Source: Pseudomonadota bacterium
GTDB lineage: Bacteria > Pseudomonadota > Gammaproteobacteria > Burkholderiales > Ferrovaceae
DNA length: 12,868 nt
NCBI GenBank assembly: GCA_021811005.1
Contig: JAJZPY010000062.1
Coordinates: 1 to 12,868 of the forward strand
Direction: 5' to 3'
Position numbers and translations under genes: made by a program. Under the pieces are notes generated by a model, which was given only the letters and a program-made list of their open reading frames with translations, was not told where the DNA came from and did no database searches. Of this stretch, positions 5,651 to 12,868 are shown one piece after another (the stretch's first letter is position 1; each line of letters begins with the position of its first letter).

Positions 5651-7375
5651 ATGCCTGTGCACAATGCCGACATCGCTGCCGCCTTCGAGAACATTGCCGA
5701 CCTGCTGGAAATCCAGGGTGCCAACCCCTTCCGCATCCGGGCGTACCGCAACGCGGCCCGCACCTTTTCCGAACTGTCGCATGAGGCCCGCGAACTGCTC
5801 GCTGCCGGCGCAGACCTGACCCGCCTGCCGGGCATCGGTGACGATCTGGCCGGAAAAGTGCGCGAGCTCGTGGACACCGGTCACTGCGGCGTGCTGGACC
5901 GGCTGCGCAAGGAACTCCCGCCCGCCGTCACCGAACTGCTCCGTATTCCGGGCCTGGGGCCGAAGCGCGTGAAGACGCTTTGGCATGACCTCGGAGTGCA
6001 GACGGTGGAACAGCTCGCCCACGCCGCGGCGGCCGGCCGCATTCGCCTGCTTCATGGCTTCGGCGAAAAAACGGAGCGCAGCATCCTGGAGGCCGTGCGC
6101 GCACAAGCCGACCAGCAGCGTCGCATCCTGCGCAGCGTGGCCGCACAATATGCCGGGTCCCTGCAAGCCGCGCTGGCGGCTGTTCCCGGCGTGCAGCAAG
6201 TCACGATGGCCGGCAGTTTCCGCCGCTGCTGCGAAACCGTAGGCGACCTCGACCTGCTGGTATCCGCATCGGATACTGCCGCAGTCATGCGCCGCTTCAC
6301 GACGTACGATGAAGTGGCGGACGTGCTTTCCGCTGGCGACACGCGAGGCAGCATCCTGCTCAAAAGCGGTCTTCAAGTGGATTTGCGCGTGGTGACCGCA
6401 GAAAGCTACGGCGCCGCGCTGCATTACTTCACGGGGTCCAAAGCCCACAACATCGCGATACGCCGCCTGGGACAGAAGCAAGGGCTCAAGATCAATGAGT
6501 ACGGCGTATTCCGTGGCCGCTCCCGCATTGCCGGCACCACCGAAGCCTCCGTGTACGAAGCGCTGGGACTTCCCTACATTCCTCCCGAACTGCGCGAAAA
6601 CCGCGGCGAAATCGAACAGGCCCAGTCCGGCCATCTGCCACAGCTCGTGGCACGCGCCGACCTGCGAGGCGACCTGCATGCCCACACCCGTGACTCCGAC
6701 GGTCGCGACACGCTTGAAGCCATGGCGAAAGCGGCGCAGGCGCAAGGACTCTCCTATCTGGCCATCACCGACCATTCAGCGCACCTCGGCGTGACCCACG
6801 GACTGGATGCAGCTCGCCTGCGCAGCCAGGGTGAAGCCATTGACCGCCTGAATGGCACGTTTTCCGGGTTCACACTCCTCAAAGGCGTGGAAGTGGACAT
6901 CCTGGAGGACGGACGTCTGGCGCTTTCCGACACCGTGCTGTCACGGCTGGACGTGGTGATCGCCTCGGTGCACAGCCATTTTGATCTGCCCAGGACACGC
7001 CAGACCGAACGCCTGCTGCGTGCCCTGGATCATCCGCACGTCACCCTTCTGGGTCATCCCAGCGGGCGGCTTCTGGGCAAACGTGCCCCTTACGATGTGG
7101 ACATGGAACGCGTCATTCGCAAGGCCGGCGAGCGTGGCTGTTTTCTGGAACTCAACAGTCAGCCGCTGCGGCTTGACCTGAACGACCTGCACTGCCGGAT
7201 GGCCCGGGATGCCGGCGCCCTGGTGAGCATCAATTCCGACGCGCACAGCACGTTTGATCTGGCCAATCTGGAATCGGGCGTCGGTCAGGCGCGCCGCGGC
7301 TGGCTGGAAAAACGTCACGTGCTCAATACCCGGCCGCTCGGCGCATTGCGCGACATGCTGGGAATCAACCCTTGA
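5651..7375 (+). CDS. polX: DNA polymerase/3'-5' exonuclease PolX
   Basis: A 574-residue family X DNA polymerase of normal bacterial length, for gap filling in base-excision repair. The N-terminal 8-kDa-like region has two helix-hairpin-helix motifs, LTRLPGIGDDLAGKV (56-70) and LLRIPGLGPKRVK (96-108). The palm has GSFRR (188-192) and the catalytic aspartates D199 and D201 in GDLDLLV, with D244 in LQVDLRVV. The C-terminal PHP nuclease domain (about 340-560) keeps its metal ligands: DLHAHTRDSDG (341-351), TDHS (373-376), GVEVD (412-416), VHSHFD (440-445), GHP (468-470) and SDAH (529-532). Both activities look intact. ATG 5651 (MPVHNADI) matches the usual PolX start; ATG 5645 is two codons upstream. 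It is 19 bp behind the GGDEF gene and probably co-transcribed with it, and it converges on the Lon-like gene 4 bp away. Confidence 0.95.
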   Translation: MPVHNADIAAAFENIADLLEIQGANPFRIRAYRNAARTFSELSHEARELLAAGADLTRLPGIGDDLAGKVRELVDTGHCGVLDRLRKELPPAVTELLRIPGLGPKRVKTLWHDLGVQTVEQLAHAAAAGRIRLLHGFGEKTERSILEAVRAQADQQRRILRSVAAQYAGSLQAALAAVPGVQQVTMAGSFRRCCETVGDLDLLVSASDTAAVMRRFTTYDEVADVLSAGDTRGSILLKSGLQVDLRVVTAESYGAALHYFTGSKAHNIAIRRLGQKQGLKINEYGVFRGRSRIAGTTEASVYEALGLPYIPPELRENRGEIEQAQSGHLPQLVARADLRGDLHAHTRDSDGRDTLEAMAKAAQAQGLSYLAITDHSAHLGVTHGLDAARLRSQGEAIDRLNGTFSGFTLLKGVEVDILEDGRLALSDTVLSRLDVVIASVHSHFDLPRTRQTERLLRALDHPHVTLLGHPSGRLLGKRAPYDVDMERVIRKAGERGCFLELNSQPLRLDLNDLHCRMARDAGALVSINSDAHSTFDLANLESGVGQARRGWLEKRHVLNTRPLGALRDMLGINP

Positions 7376-7379
7376 CGCA

Positions 7380-9848
7380 TCAGCGTTTGGGCGCTCCCCG
7401 CTTGGCTGCAGTCCGGCTGCGCGTCCCGCGCGCTTCTCCTGCCGATGTGCCGTAGGCCTTGCGCATGAGCGAGAGCTGGAGCAGTTGCGCCGCCACGAGA
7501 TAATTGACCGACCCTTCTGGCACCACCCCCAGCGCGTCCGGCTTTCCGGCCGGAACCCCGGTCAGCAGTTCGATCGCCTCGTCCACGTCCTGCACCGCAT
7601 GAATGTGGAACTGGCCCGCGGCCACCGCATCCCGCACATCCTGGCGCAACATCAGGTGGCGCACGTTCGAGACCGGCACCAGAACGCCTTGCTTGCCGGT
7701 AAGACCGCGCTCCCGGCAAACGTCGAAGAAACCTTCGATTTTTTCATTGACGGCGCCGATCGCCTGGACCTGCCCGATCTGGTTGACGGAACCCGTGATG
7801 GCAAATCCCTGGTGCACCGGCAAACCCGACAAGGCCGACAGCAGGGCACACAATTCGGCCAGCGATGCGCTGTCCCCTTCCACCCCACCGTAAGACTGCT
7901 CGAACACCAGGCTCGCATTCAACGAAAGCGGGGTGCTGTGCGAATAACGTGCCGCAAGAAACGAGGACAGAATCAGCACGCCTTTGGAATGGATGGCTCC
8001 CCCCAACTCCACCTCGCGTTCAATGTCGATCACGCTCCCTTCCCCCAGCCTCGTGGTGGCCGTAATCCGTACCGGATGCGCAAACTGGTAACCGCCCAGG
8101 CTCACCACGGCCAGGCCATTGACCTGGCCGGCCTGGTTGCCGGCCGTGTCGATCAGGAACGTGCCTTCCAGGATCCGCTCCAGATGCCTTTGACGCAGCC
8201 GGTCGGCCCGGTGGATTTGCGCATCGATGGCCTGCTGCACGTCATCGCGTCCCACCACGCCTCGCTGCGACGCCTGGGCAAAATGAGCCGCCTCCACCAG
8301 CAGGTCGTTAAGACTGCGGGCATGGGTCAGCAACTTTCCGGAGTCGCCGGCCAGACGCGACGCATGTTCGATGAGCCGCCCCACGGCGGATGCATCGAAG
8401 GGGCGCAATCCCTGGCGCCGCACCAGGGTGGCAATGAGCCGGGCATAGAGTTGCGTGTTTTCCGGATTGCGCGCCATGTCTTCCTCGAAATCCGCGGCCA
8501 CCTTGAACAGGTCGGTAAAATCGGGGTCGAGCTGGCAGAGCAGGTAATAGAACAGACGCTCGCCAAACAGCACCAGCTTCACCTGAAGCGGAATGGGCTG
8601 GGGCTGCAGCGACAACGTGTTGGCAAAACCGAAAATTTCACCCAGGGACTCGATGCGGATTTCGTGGGATTGCAACGCCCGTTTCAAACCTTCCCAGGCG
8701 TAAGGCTGCACCAGCAGCTTGCCGGCATCGAGAATCAGATAACCTCCGTTGGCCCGGTGCAAGGCACCGGGTTTGATCAGGCTGAAATTGGTGACGAGCG
8801 TGCCCATGTGGGCAATGTGTTCGATGCGCCCGATCAGGTTCTGATAGGTGGGATGGTTTTCGAATATCACCGGCGCCCCGGCTTCAGTCACGGCATCCAC
8901 CAGCAGGTTGGCCTGGTAGCGCTGAAGGGGATTGAGCGTGGCAACGCCCGTGAGCGCTTCGGCGGCACCCGGTTCGCGCAACTCCCCCGCGTTTTCGATG
9001 ATGTCCGCCAGGGTGGCGTCAAGGAATGAGCGCACCTTGGGCAAATCGGCATAGTGCTGGCGCAACTCGTCGATCAGATGCCCCACGGCCAGGCCGATGG
9101 TTTCACGGTTGAACTCGCGCAGCCGCGTCTGGTGCTCGCGCCGCCAGCGGGGAAACTGATGCACCACCTGGTGCAGCTCTTCGTCGAAACGCTGGATCAA
9201 ATCATTCAGCCGTTGCTGCTCTTCGGCGGGCAGGTGTTCAAAATCGTCCGGAGTGACGACCGCACCTTCCTTGACGGGAGCCAGCGCAAACCCGGTGGGC
9301 GTCTGGATCAGGGCAATGCCGTGTTCCTGCGCCGTCTTGCCAAACGCCTCCAGGGCCTGCTCCTGGCGCTGCTTGAACTCCTCGTTGATGGCCTCCACGC
9401 GGCTGTGGTACTCGGGACTGTCGAAAGCGGCAGGCACCACGCTGCCCAGCTCTTCCGCAAACTGGCGCATGTGACGCTGCAACTGTTCTCCGCGCCCGGT
9501 GGGCAGGCTGATGGCTTCCGGCTTGTGCGGCTGTTCGAAATTGTTGACGTAGCACCAGTCCAGCGCGGCAGGCTCACGCGCAGCCACATCCTGCAATTCC
9601 TTCAACGCCAGGGAATAACGCCCGGAACCGGCCGGCCCCAGAATGAAAATGTTGTACCCGGGGTGACGCACCGAGACCCCGAAGCGCAAGGCTTCCACGG
9701 CCCGCAGTTGCCCGATGGTTTCAGTCAGGTCGGTCAGTTCGGCCGTGGTTTTGAAAGGCAGCAGGGCGGGATCGCAAATCTGGTACAGCTGATCCGGATC
9801 GAGGGATCTGGCCCCATGAGTTGCTTTTTTTCTTGACGGCCTGGCCAT
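7380..9848 (-). CDS. Lon-like AAA+ protease (YcbZ/AAA_32 type)
   Basis: An 822-residue ATP-dependent serine protease related to Lon but with a different N-terminus. Numbering is from the ATG. It has Walker A GPAGSGRYS (71-79) with the GR[ST] variant common in this subfamily, a long charged, probably coiled-coil insert (about 140-265), and Walker B in GGYLILDAG (368-376). The C-terminal Lon proteolytic domain (about 565-770) has the catalytic serine S660 in EGDSAS and lysine K703 in VNEKIEGF. The 43-residue Ser-Lys spacing is typical of Lon. The C-terminal tail is Arg/Lys-rich, ending in TRSRTAAKRGAPKR. The role is probably quality control or regulated proteolysis; substrates are unknown. ATG 9848 is chosen, with GTG 9860 four codons upstream as an alternative; neither has a clear ribosome binding site. 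It converges with polX and diverges from the winged-helix gene. Confidence 0.9.
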   Translation of the reverse strand: MARPSRKKATHGARSLDPDQLYQICDPALLPFKTTAELTDLTETIGQLRAVEALRFGVSVRHPGYNIFILGPAGSGRYSLALKELQDVAAREPAALDWCYVNNFEQPHKPEAISLPTGRGEQLQRHMRQFAEELGSVVPAAFDSPEYHSRVEAINEEFKQRQEQALEAFGKTAQEHGIALIQTPTGFALAPVKEGAVVTPDDFEHLPAEEQQRLNDLIQRFDEELHQVVHQFPRWRREHQTRLREFNRETIGLAVGHLIDELRQHYADLPKVRSFLDATLADIIENAGELREPGAAEALTGVATLNPLQRYQANLLVDAVTEAGAPVIFENHPTYQNLIGRIEHIAHMGTLVTNFSLIKPGALHRANGGYLILDAGKLLVQPYAWEGLKRALQSHEIRIESLGEIFGFANTLSLQPQPIPLQVKLVLFGERLFYYLLCQLDPDFTDLFKVAADFEEDMARNPENTQLYARLIATLVRRQGLRPFDASAVGRLIEHASRLAGDSGKLLTHARSLNDLLVEAAHFAQASQRGVVGRDDVQQAIDAQIHRADRLRQRHLERILEGTFLIDTAGNQAGQVNGLAVVSLGGYQFAHPVRITATTRLGEGSVIDIEREVELGGAIHSKGVLILSSFLAARYSHSTPLSLNASLVFEQSYGGVEGDSASLAELCALLSALSGLPVHQGFAITGSVNQIGQVQAIGAVNEKIEGFFDVCRERGLTGKQGVLVPVSNVRHLMLRQDVRDAVAAGQFHIHAVQDVDEAIELLTGVPAGKPDALGVVPEGSVNYLVAAQLLQLSLMRKAYGTSAGEARGTRSRTAAKRGAPKR

Positions 9849-9946
9849 GTGAGGGGACACGCTTCATGAAAAATCGCGCTGCAGCAGACAGCTTATCACA
9901 GCCGCCTGCCCAGACTTTGAGGACCATCAAGGTTAGTCTATCGTTG

Positions 9947-9968
9947 GTATAAATTAATAAAGTTATAC
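9947..9968. promoter_or_regulatory. A+T-rich 22-bp dyad, candidate operator
   Basis: GTATAAATTAATAAAGTTATAC pairs at 9 of 11 positions around 9957/9958. It lies in the divergent region between the Lon-like gene and the winged-helix gene, 62 bases before the latter's ATG. Its right arm, with TATACT at 9964-9969, and its left arm, with TATAAA, also look like -10 boxes, though no matching -35 box is seen. Size and symmetry fit a MarR-like dimer, so autoregulation by the adjacent regulator is plausible but inferred. Confidence 0.4.
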
Positions 9969-10030
9969 TTCCTGCCACTGCATGACGGCATCTGGAATAA
10001 AATTCGTTCACAGACTTTCTGGGATCATTT

Positions 10031-10366
10031 ATGAACGCATTGTTCCGATATCACAAACTGGCAGAGGCGGTGGAAGCTCAGCCCGCCTTCAGGGGACTGG
10101 ATCCCGTTCAGATCGAAATTCTGATGGCCATTGGTTCCAGCCGGCAGAACGAAGAGATGCTCACCGTCAGCAACGTGCTGGAAATGACCCACCTGGCGTC
10201 GCCTGCCACCTTGCATGGCCGGCTGAAAGAGCTGCGCACCCGGGGCTTCATTGAAATCGTTCCAGGCCAGGACAACCGCTACAAGTTTCTCAAGCCGTCC
10301 CTGCTGGCCAACGAATATTTCAACGCACTGGACAAGTGCATCCGCAAATCGGTGCTGGCTGCCTGA
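10031..10366 (+). CDS. Small winged-helix (MarR-like) transcriptional regulator
   Basis: A 111-residue protein with one winged helix-turn-helix domain. LDPVQIEILMAIG (23-35) is the first helix. TVSNVLEMTHLASPATLHGRLKELRTRGFIEIV (45-77) gives the two HTH helices, with the recognition helix in SPATLHGRLKELRTRG. The wing is PGQDNRYKFLKPS (78-90), and a short C-terminal helix probably forms the dimer. There is no ligand-binding or receiver domain. This is shorter than classical MarR (about 140 residues) and its precise family is not recognised. An A+T-rich dyad upstream is a candidate binding site. The gene is divergent from the Lon-like protease gene, which may be a target. Its TGA stop abuts the stop of folC on the other strand without a gap. 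The ribosome binding site is weak (TGGGAT, about 9 bases upstream). Confidence 0.75.
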   Translation: MNALFRYHKLAEAVEAQPAFRGLDPVQIEILMAIGSSRQNEEMLTVSNVLEMTHLASPATLHGRLKELRTRGFIEIVPGQDNRYKFLKPSLLANEYFNALDKCIRKSVLAA

Positions 10367-11665
10367 TCAGCGCGCCGCTTCCAGCACTTCCATCACGCTG
10401 CCCACCGTCACGAAGGAACCGAACACCACGATCCGGTCTTCAAGGTGGGCGTCGGCGCGCGCCGCGCGAAACGCATCCTGCAGCGAACCATAACCCCGCA
10501 CGACCCCGGCCACGCCTGAAAGAAACGCGCGCATCTCGTCGAGCGACGCTCCGCGTTTTTCCGTAATGCCCGCCACGCACCAGATGTCCACGAGTGGATC
10601 GAGCAAACCGATCACGCCCGGAATGTCCTTGTCATGGAGCATGCCGAATACGGCCCAGGTCTGCCCGCCGCAGGGCTGGGCGCGCAGGTTGCGTGCCAGC
10701 TCGGCGGCCGCATGGGGATTGTGCGCCACGTCCAGGATCACGCGCGGGTACTGCGCGGCCTGCTGGAAGCGGCCATCCACCGCGGCACTTCCAAGGCCCT
10801 GGCGCAGCGCATCCGGCGTCACGGGCAGCAGGTCTTCAATGCTCGCCAGCACCGCCAGCGCCGCCGCTGCGTTGCGATACTGGAATTCGCCCTGCAGCTT
10901 GAGGGACGGAAGGTCCGTCCAGCGACGCTGTCCCAGGGTAAACGTCCAGCCATCGTGCGCGTGTTCCACGGAAAAATCGCGCCCGATCTGCAGTAGCCGC
11001 GCCTCTTTTTCCGCTGCCACCCGGGCAATGGATTCCGGCGGATCGGGTTCGGCGCAAATGGCCGGCTTGCCGGAGCGGAACACGCCGGCTTTCTCGAAGC
11101 CGATGGCTTCGCGGGTATGACCGAGCCAGGCTTCGTGATCCAGCGCAATGCTGGTGACCACTGAGCAGGCCGGTTCAAAAATGTTCACTGCATCCAGCCG
11201 CCCACCCAACCCCACTTCCAGCACGGCCACATCCACGCGGGCATTGATGAATACCTGCATGGCCGCCAGCGTGCCGAATTCAAATGGTGTCAGCGGCTCT
11301 TCGCCGCGGGCAGCTTCCACCAGGGCAAAAGCTTCGCACAAGGCCTGGTCGCTCGCACACTGGTCGTTGATGCGCACGCGTTCGTTGTAGCGCACGAGAT
11401 GGGGGGACGTGTAGACCCCCACGCGATAGCCGGCGGCGCCCAGGCAACTGGACAGCAAGGCGCAGGTGGAGCCTTTGCCGTTGGTTCCGGCTACGATGAT
11501 GAGAGGGAATTCGGGCTGCATGCCCATGGCGTCCCGAACCCGGGACACCCGCTCCAATCCCATGTCAATGGTGAGCGCATGCAGACGTTCGGTATGTGCC
11601 AGCCAGTCCGCAAGTGTTTTCGGACCTGCGGACGGCGGCAGGGAAGAAGGGCGGGCCTCGCTCAC
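10367..11665 (-). CDS. folC: Bifunctional dihydrofolate synthase/folylpolyglutamate synthase
   Basis: A 432-residue Mur-ligase-type enzyme that adds glutamate to dihydropteroate and to reduced folates. Motifs are in order: the N-terminal TLADWLAHTERLHALTIDMGLERV; the P-loop VAGTNGKGST (58-67); TSPHL (86-90); the LEVGLGGRLDAVN block (149-161); SIALDH (172-177); FEKAGVF (190-196), whose Lys192 corresponds to the lysine carbamylated in Mur ligases; and the C-terminal LDVAHNPHA (311-319). Length and motifs are normal. The start is a GTG at 11665, because the conserved TLADWL region must be included and no ATG lies upstream of it; the ribosome binding site is weak. It lies 33 bases downstream of fhs on the same strand, giving a folate unit: formyl-THF synthesis followed by folate polyglutamylation. 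Confidence 0.95.
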   Translation of the reverse strand: MSEARPSSLPPSAGPKTLADWLAHTERLHALTIDMGLERVSRVRDAMGMQPEFPLIIVAGTNGKGSTCALLSSCLGAAGYRVGVYTSPHLVRYNERVRINDQCASDQALCEAFALVEAARGEEPLTPFEFGTLAAMQVFINARVDVAVLEVGLGGRLDAVNIFEPACSVVTSIALDHEAWLGHTREAIGFEKAGVFRSGKPAICAEPDPPESIARVAAEKEARLLQIGRDFSVEHAHDGWTFTLGQRRWTDLPSLKLQGEFQYRNAAAALAVLASIEDLLPVTPDALRQGLGSAAVDGRFQQAAQYPRVILDVAHNPHAAAELARNLRAQPCGGQTWAVFGMLHDKDIPGVIGLLDPLVDIWCVAGITEKRGASLDEMRAFLSGVAGVVRGYGSLQDAFRAARADAHLEDRIVVFGSFVTVGSVMEVLEAAR

Positions 11666-11698
11666 GTTCAGTCTTGCTGCAAGCGGGCCCGCATCGGT

Positions 11699-12868
11699 TT
11701 AGAACAACCCGATGATGTTGCCGTCAGCGTCAATGTCCACTTTCTCGGACGAAGGCACTTTGGGCAGACCCGGCATGGTCATCATGTCGCCGCAGATGGC
11801 AACCACGAAGCCGGCGCCATTGGCCAGACGCACTTCACGCACATTGAGGGTGTGTCCGACAGGCGCGCCCTTGGCGCTCGGGTCGGCCGTGAAGGACATC
11901 TGGGTTTTGGCCATGCACACCGGGAAGTGACCGTAATCCTTGTTCCACTCGTCCAGCTGCTTGCGAGCGTTGTCGCTGAATGTGACCTGGCCGGCGCGGT
12001 AGATCTTGGTGGCGATGGCTGTGATCTTTTCCTGCAGGGTGACGTTGTCGGGGTAGACGTAGGTGTGCTTCTGGGTGGATTTTTCAACCAGGTCCACCAC
12101 CGTACGCGCCACTTCCTCGGCACCCTTGCCACCTTCCGCCCAGTGGCGGGCCAGCACAAACTTGCCGCCCATGGCTTCGATGCGGCTCTTGAGCAGGTCG
12201 ATTTCAGCCTGGGTGTCAAAAGTGAAGTGATTGACGGAAACCACGCACGGCAGGTTGTAGTTGTCGCGGATGTTTTCCAGGTGGCGCTCGATGTTGATCA
12301 TGCCTTTTTCCAGCGCGGCCAGGTTTTCCTTGTTAAGTTCTTCCTTCTTCACGCCGCCGTGGAACTTGAGGGCGCGGATGGTGGCCACCAGCACCACGGC
12401 CGACGGATTGAGTCCGGCCATGCGGCTCTTGATGTCGATGAACTTCTCGGCGCCCAGGTCGGCGCCGAAGCCCGCTTCCGTCACCACGTAGTCGGCAAGT
12501 TTCAGGCCGGCCTTGGTGGCGATCACGGAGTTGCAGCCGTGCGCGATGTTGGCGAAGGGGCCGCCGTGAATGATGGCGGGATTGTTTTCCAGGGTCTGGA
12601 CCAGGTTGGGCTTGATGGCGTCCTTGAGCAGGGTGGCCATGGCGCCGTGAGCCTTGAGGTCGGATGCGTAGACCGGCTTGCGGTCGCCCTGGGTGTACCC
12701 GATGACGATGCGTCCCAGCCGTTCCTTCAGGTCCATGAGCGAGCTGGACAGGCAGAGGATGGCCATCACTTCGGAAGCCACCACGATGTCGTAGCCGTCT
12801 TCACGCACGAAGCCGTTGGCGGTGCCGCCCAGGCCCACCACGATCTTGCCCAGGGCACGGTCGTTCAT
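11699..12868 (-). CDS. fhs: Formate-tetrahydrofolate ligase, C-terminal part (runs off window)
   Basis: The visible 389 residues are the C-terminal two thirds of formyl-THF synthetase, which joins formate to tetrahydrofolate using ATP. Family landmarks are present: KIVVGLGG near the edge, FANIAHGCNSVIAT, YVVTEAGFGADLGAEKF, ALKFHGG, MSFTADPSAKG and the C-terminal NIIGLF. The full enzyme is usually about 555-560 residues. Roughly 165-170 residues, including the nucleotide-binding P-loop, therefore lie beyond base 12868. The ATG exactly at the edge is an internal methionine, not the start. It is the first gene of a likely fhs-folC unit feeding formyl-THF to purine, fMet and serine/glycine one-carbon metabolism. 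No frameshift is seen. Confidence 0.96.
   Translation of the reverse strand: MNDRALGKIVVGLGGTANGFVREDGYDIVVASEVMAILCLSSSLMDLKERLGRIVIGYTQGDRKPVYASDLKAHGAMATLLKDAIKPNLVQTLENNPAIIHGGPFANIAHGCNSVIATKAGLKLADYVVTEAGFGADLGAEKFIDIKSRMAGLNPSAVVLVATIRALKFHGGVKKEELNKENLAALEKGMINIERHLENIRDNYNLPCVVSVNHFTFDTQAEIDLLKSRIEAMGGKFVLARHWAEGGKGAEEVARTVVDLVEKSTQKHTYVYPDNVTLQEKITAIATKIYRAGQVTFSDNARKQLDEWNKDYGHFPVCMAKTQMSFTADPSAKGAPVGHTLNVREVRLANGAGFVVAICGDMMTMPGLPKVPSSEKVDIDADGNIIGLF

Noticed and set aside
5438..6775. 445-residue minus-strand open frame opposite polX.
   Set aside because: It is a shadow frame of a clear PolX, common in high-GC DNA, with no start signal or recognisable domain.
7254..9029. 591-residue plus-strand open frame opposite the Lon-like gene, and a further 260-residue frame at 9054-9836.
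   Set aside because: They are antisense shadows of a strongly supported protease. Their translation is low-complexity, rich in H, Q, R and G, with no domain.
12866..12868. ATG at the right edge as the start of formate-THF ligase.
   Set aside because: The family is about 165-170 residues longer at the N-terminus and the P-loop is missing, so this is an internal methionine.

Overview
The window is about 60% GC and reads as ordinary, gene-dense chromosome of a proteobacterium, most likely a betaproteobacterium. That placement is an inference from protein similarity remembered by eye (the PolX, YcbZ-type Lon-like protease, FolC and formate-THF ligase sequences), not from a search. I see no tRNA, rRNA, CRISPR array, insertion sequence or prophage.

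Layout from left to right. Bases 1-73 (+) are the 3' part of a glycine riboswitch aptamer whose start lies off the window. It is followed by a terminator-like hairpin and then by a 365-residue ketopantoate-reductase-like dehydrogenase (142-1239) that ends in a strong intrinsic terminator. A 279-bp non-coding stretch follows, carrying an imperfect palindrome and a well-spaced sigma-54-type promoter. It leads to a 72-residue single-pass membrane protein and then to a DUF302 protein. A DMT/EamA exporter (+) converges on alanine dehydrogenase (-). Divergent from the latter, a membrane diguanylate cyclase with a sensor region resembling RpfC and a PolX-type DNA polymerase form a tight pair (+). PolX converges, with a 4-bp gap, on a large Lon-like AAA+ protease (-). 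Divergent from the protease is a small winged-helix regulator (+), whose stop codon abuts that of folC (-). Upstream of folC on the same strand is the C-terminal two thirds of formate-tetrahydrofolate ligase, which runs off the right edge.

Functional links. fhs and folC form a folate/one-carbon unit. The glycine riboswitch at the other end also senses a one-carbon metabolite, and alanine dehydrogenase in the middle handles amino-acid nitrogen; these are separate transcription units, so a shared theme is only suggestive. The three convergent gene pairs are packed with gaps of 12, 4 and 0 bp and no visible terminators between them.

The items most worth a second look are: (i) a glycine riboswitch in front of a PanE-like reductase that appears to lack the canonical PanE catalytic residues; (ii) the sigma-54-type promoter with an upstream dyad in front of an uncharacterised small membrane protein and DUF302 pair; and (iii) the RpfC-like sensor fused to GGDEF. 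I did not find a wholly new multi-gene system such as a defence island.
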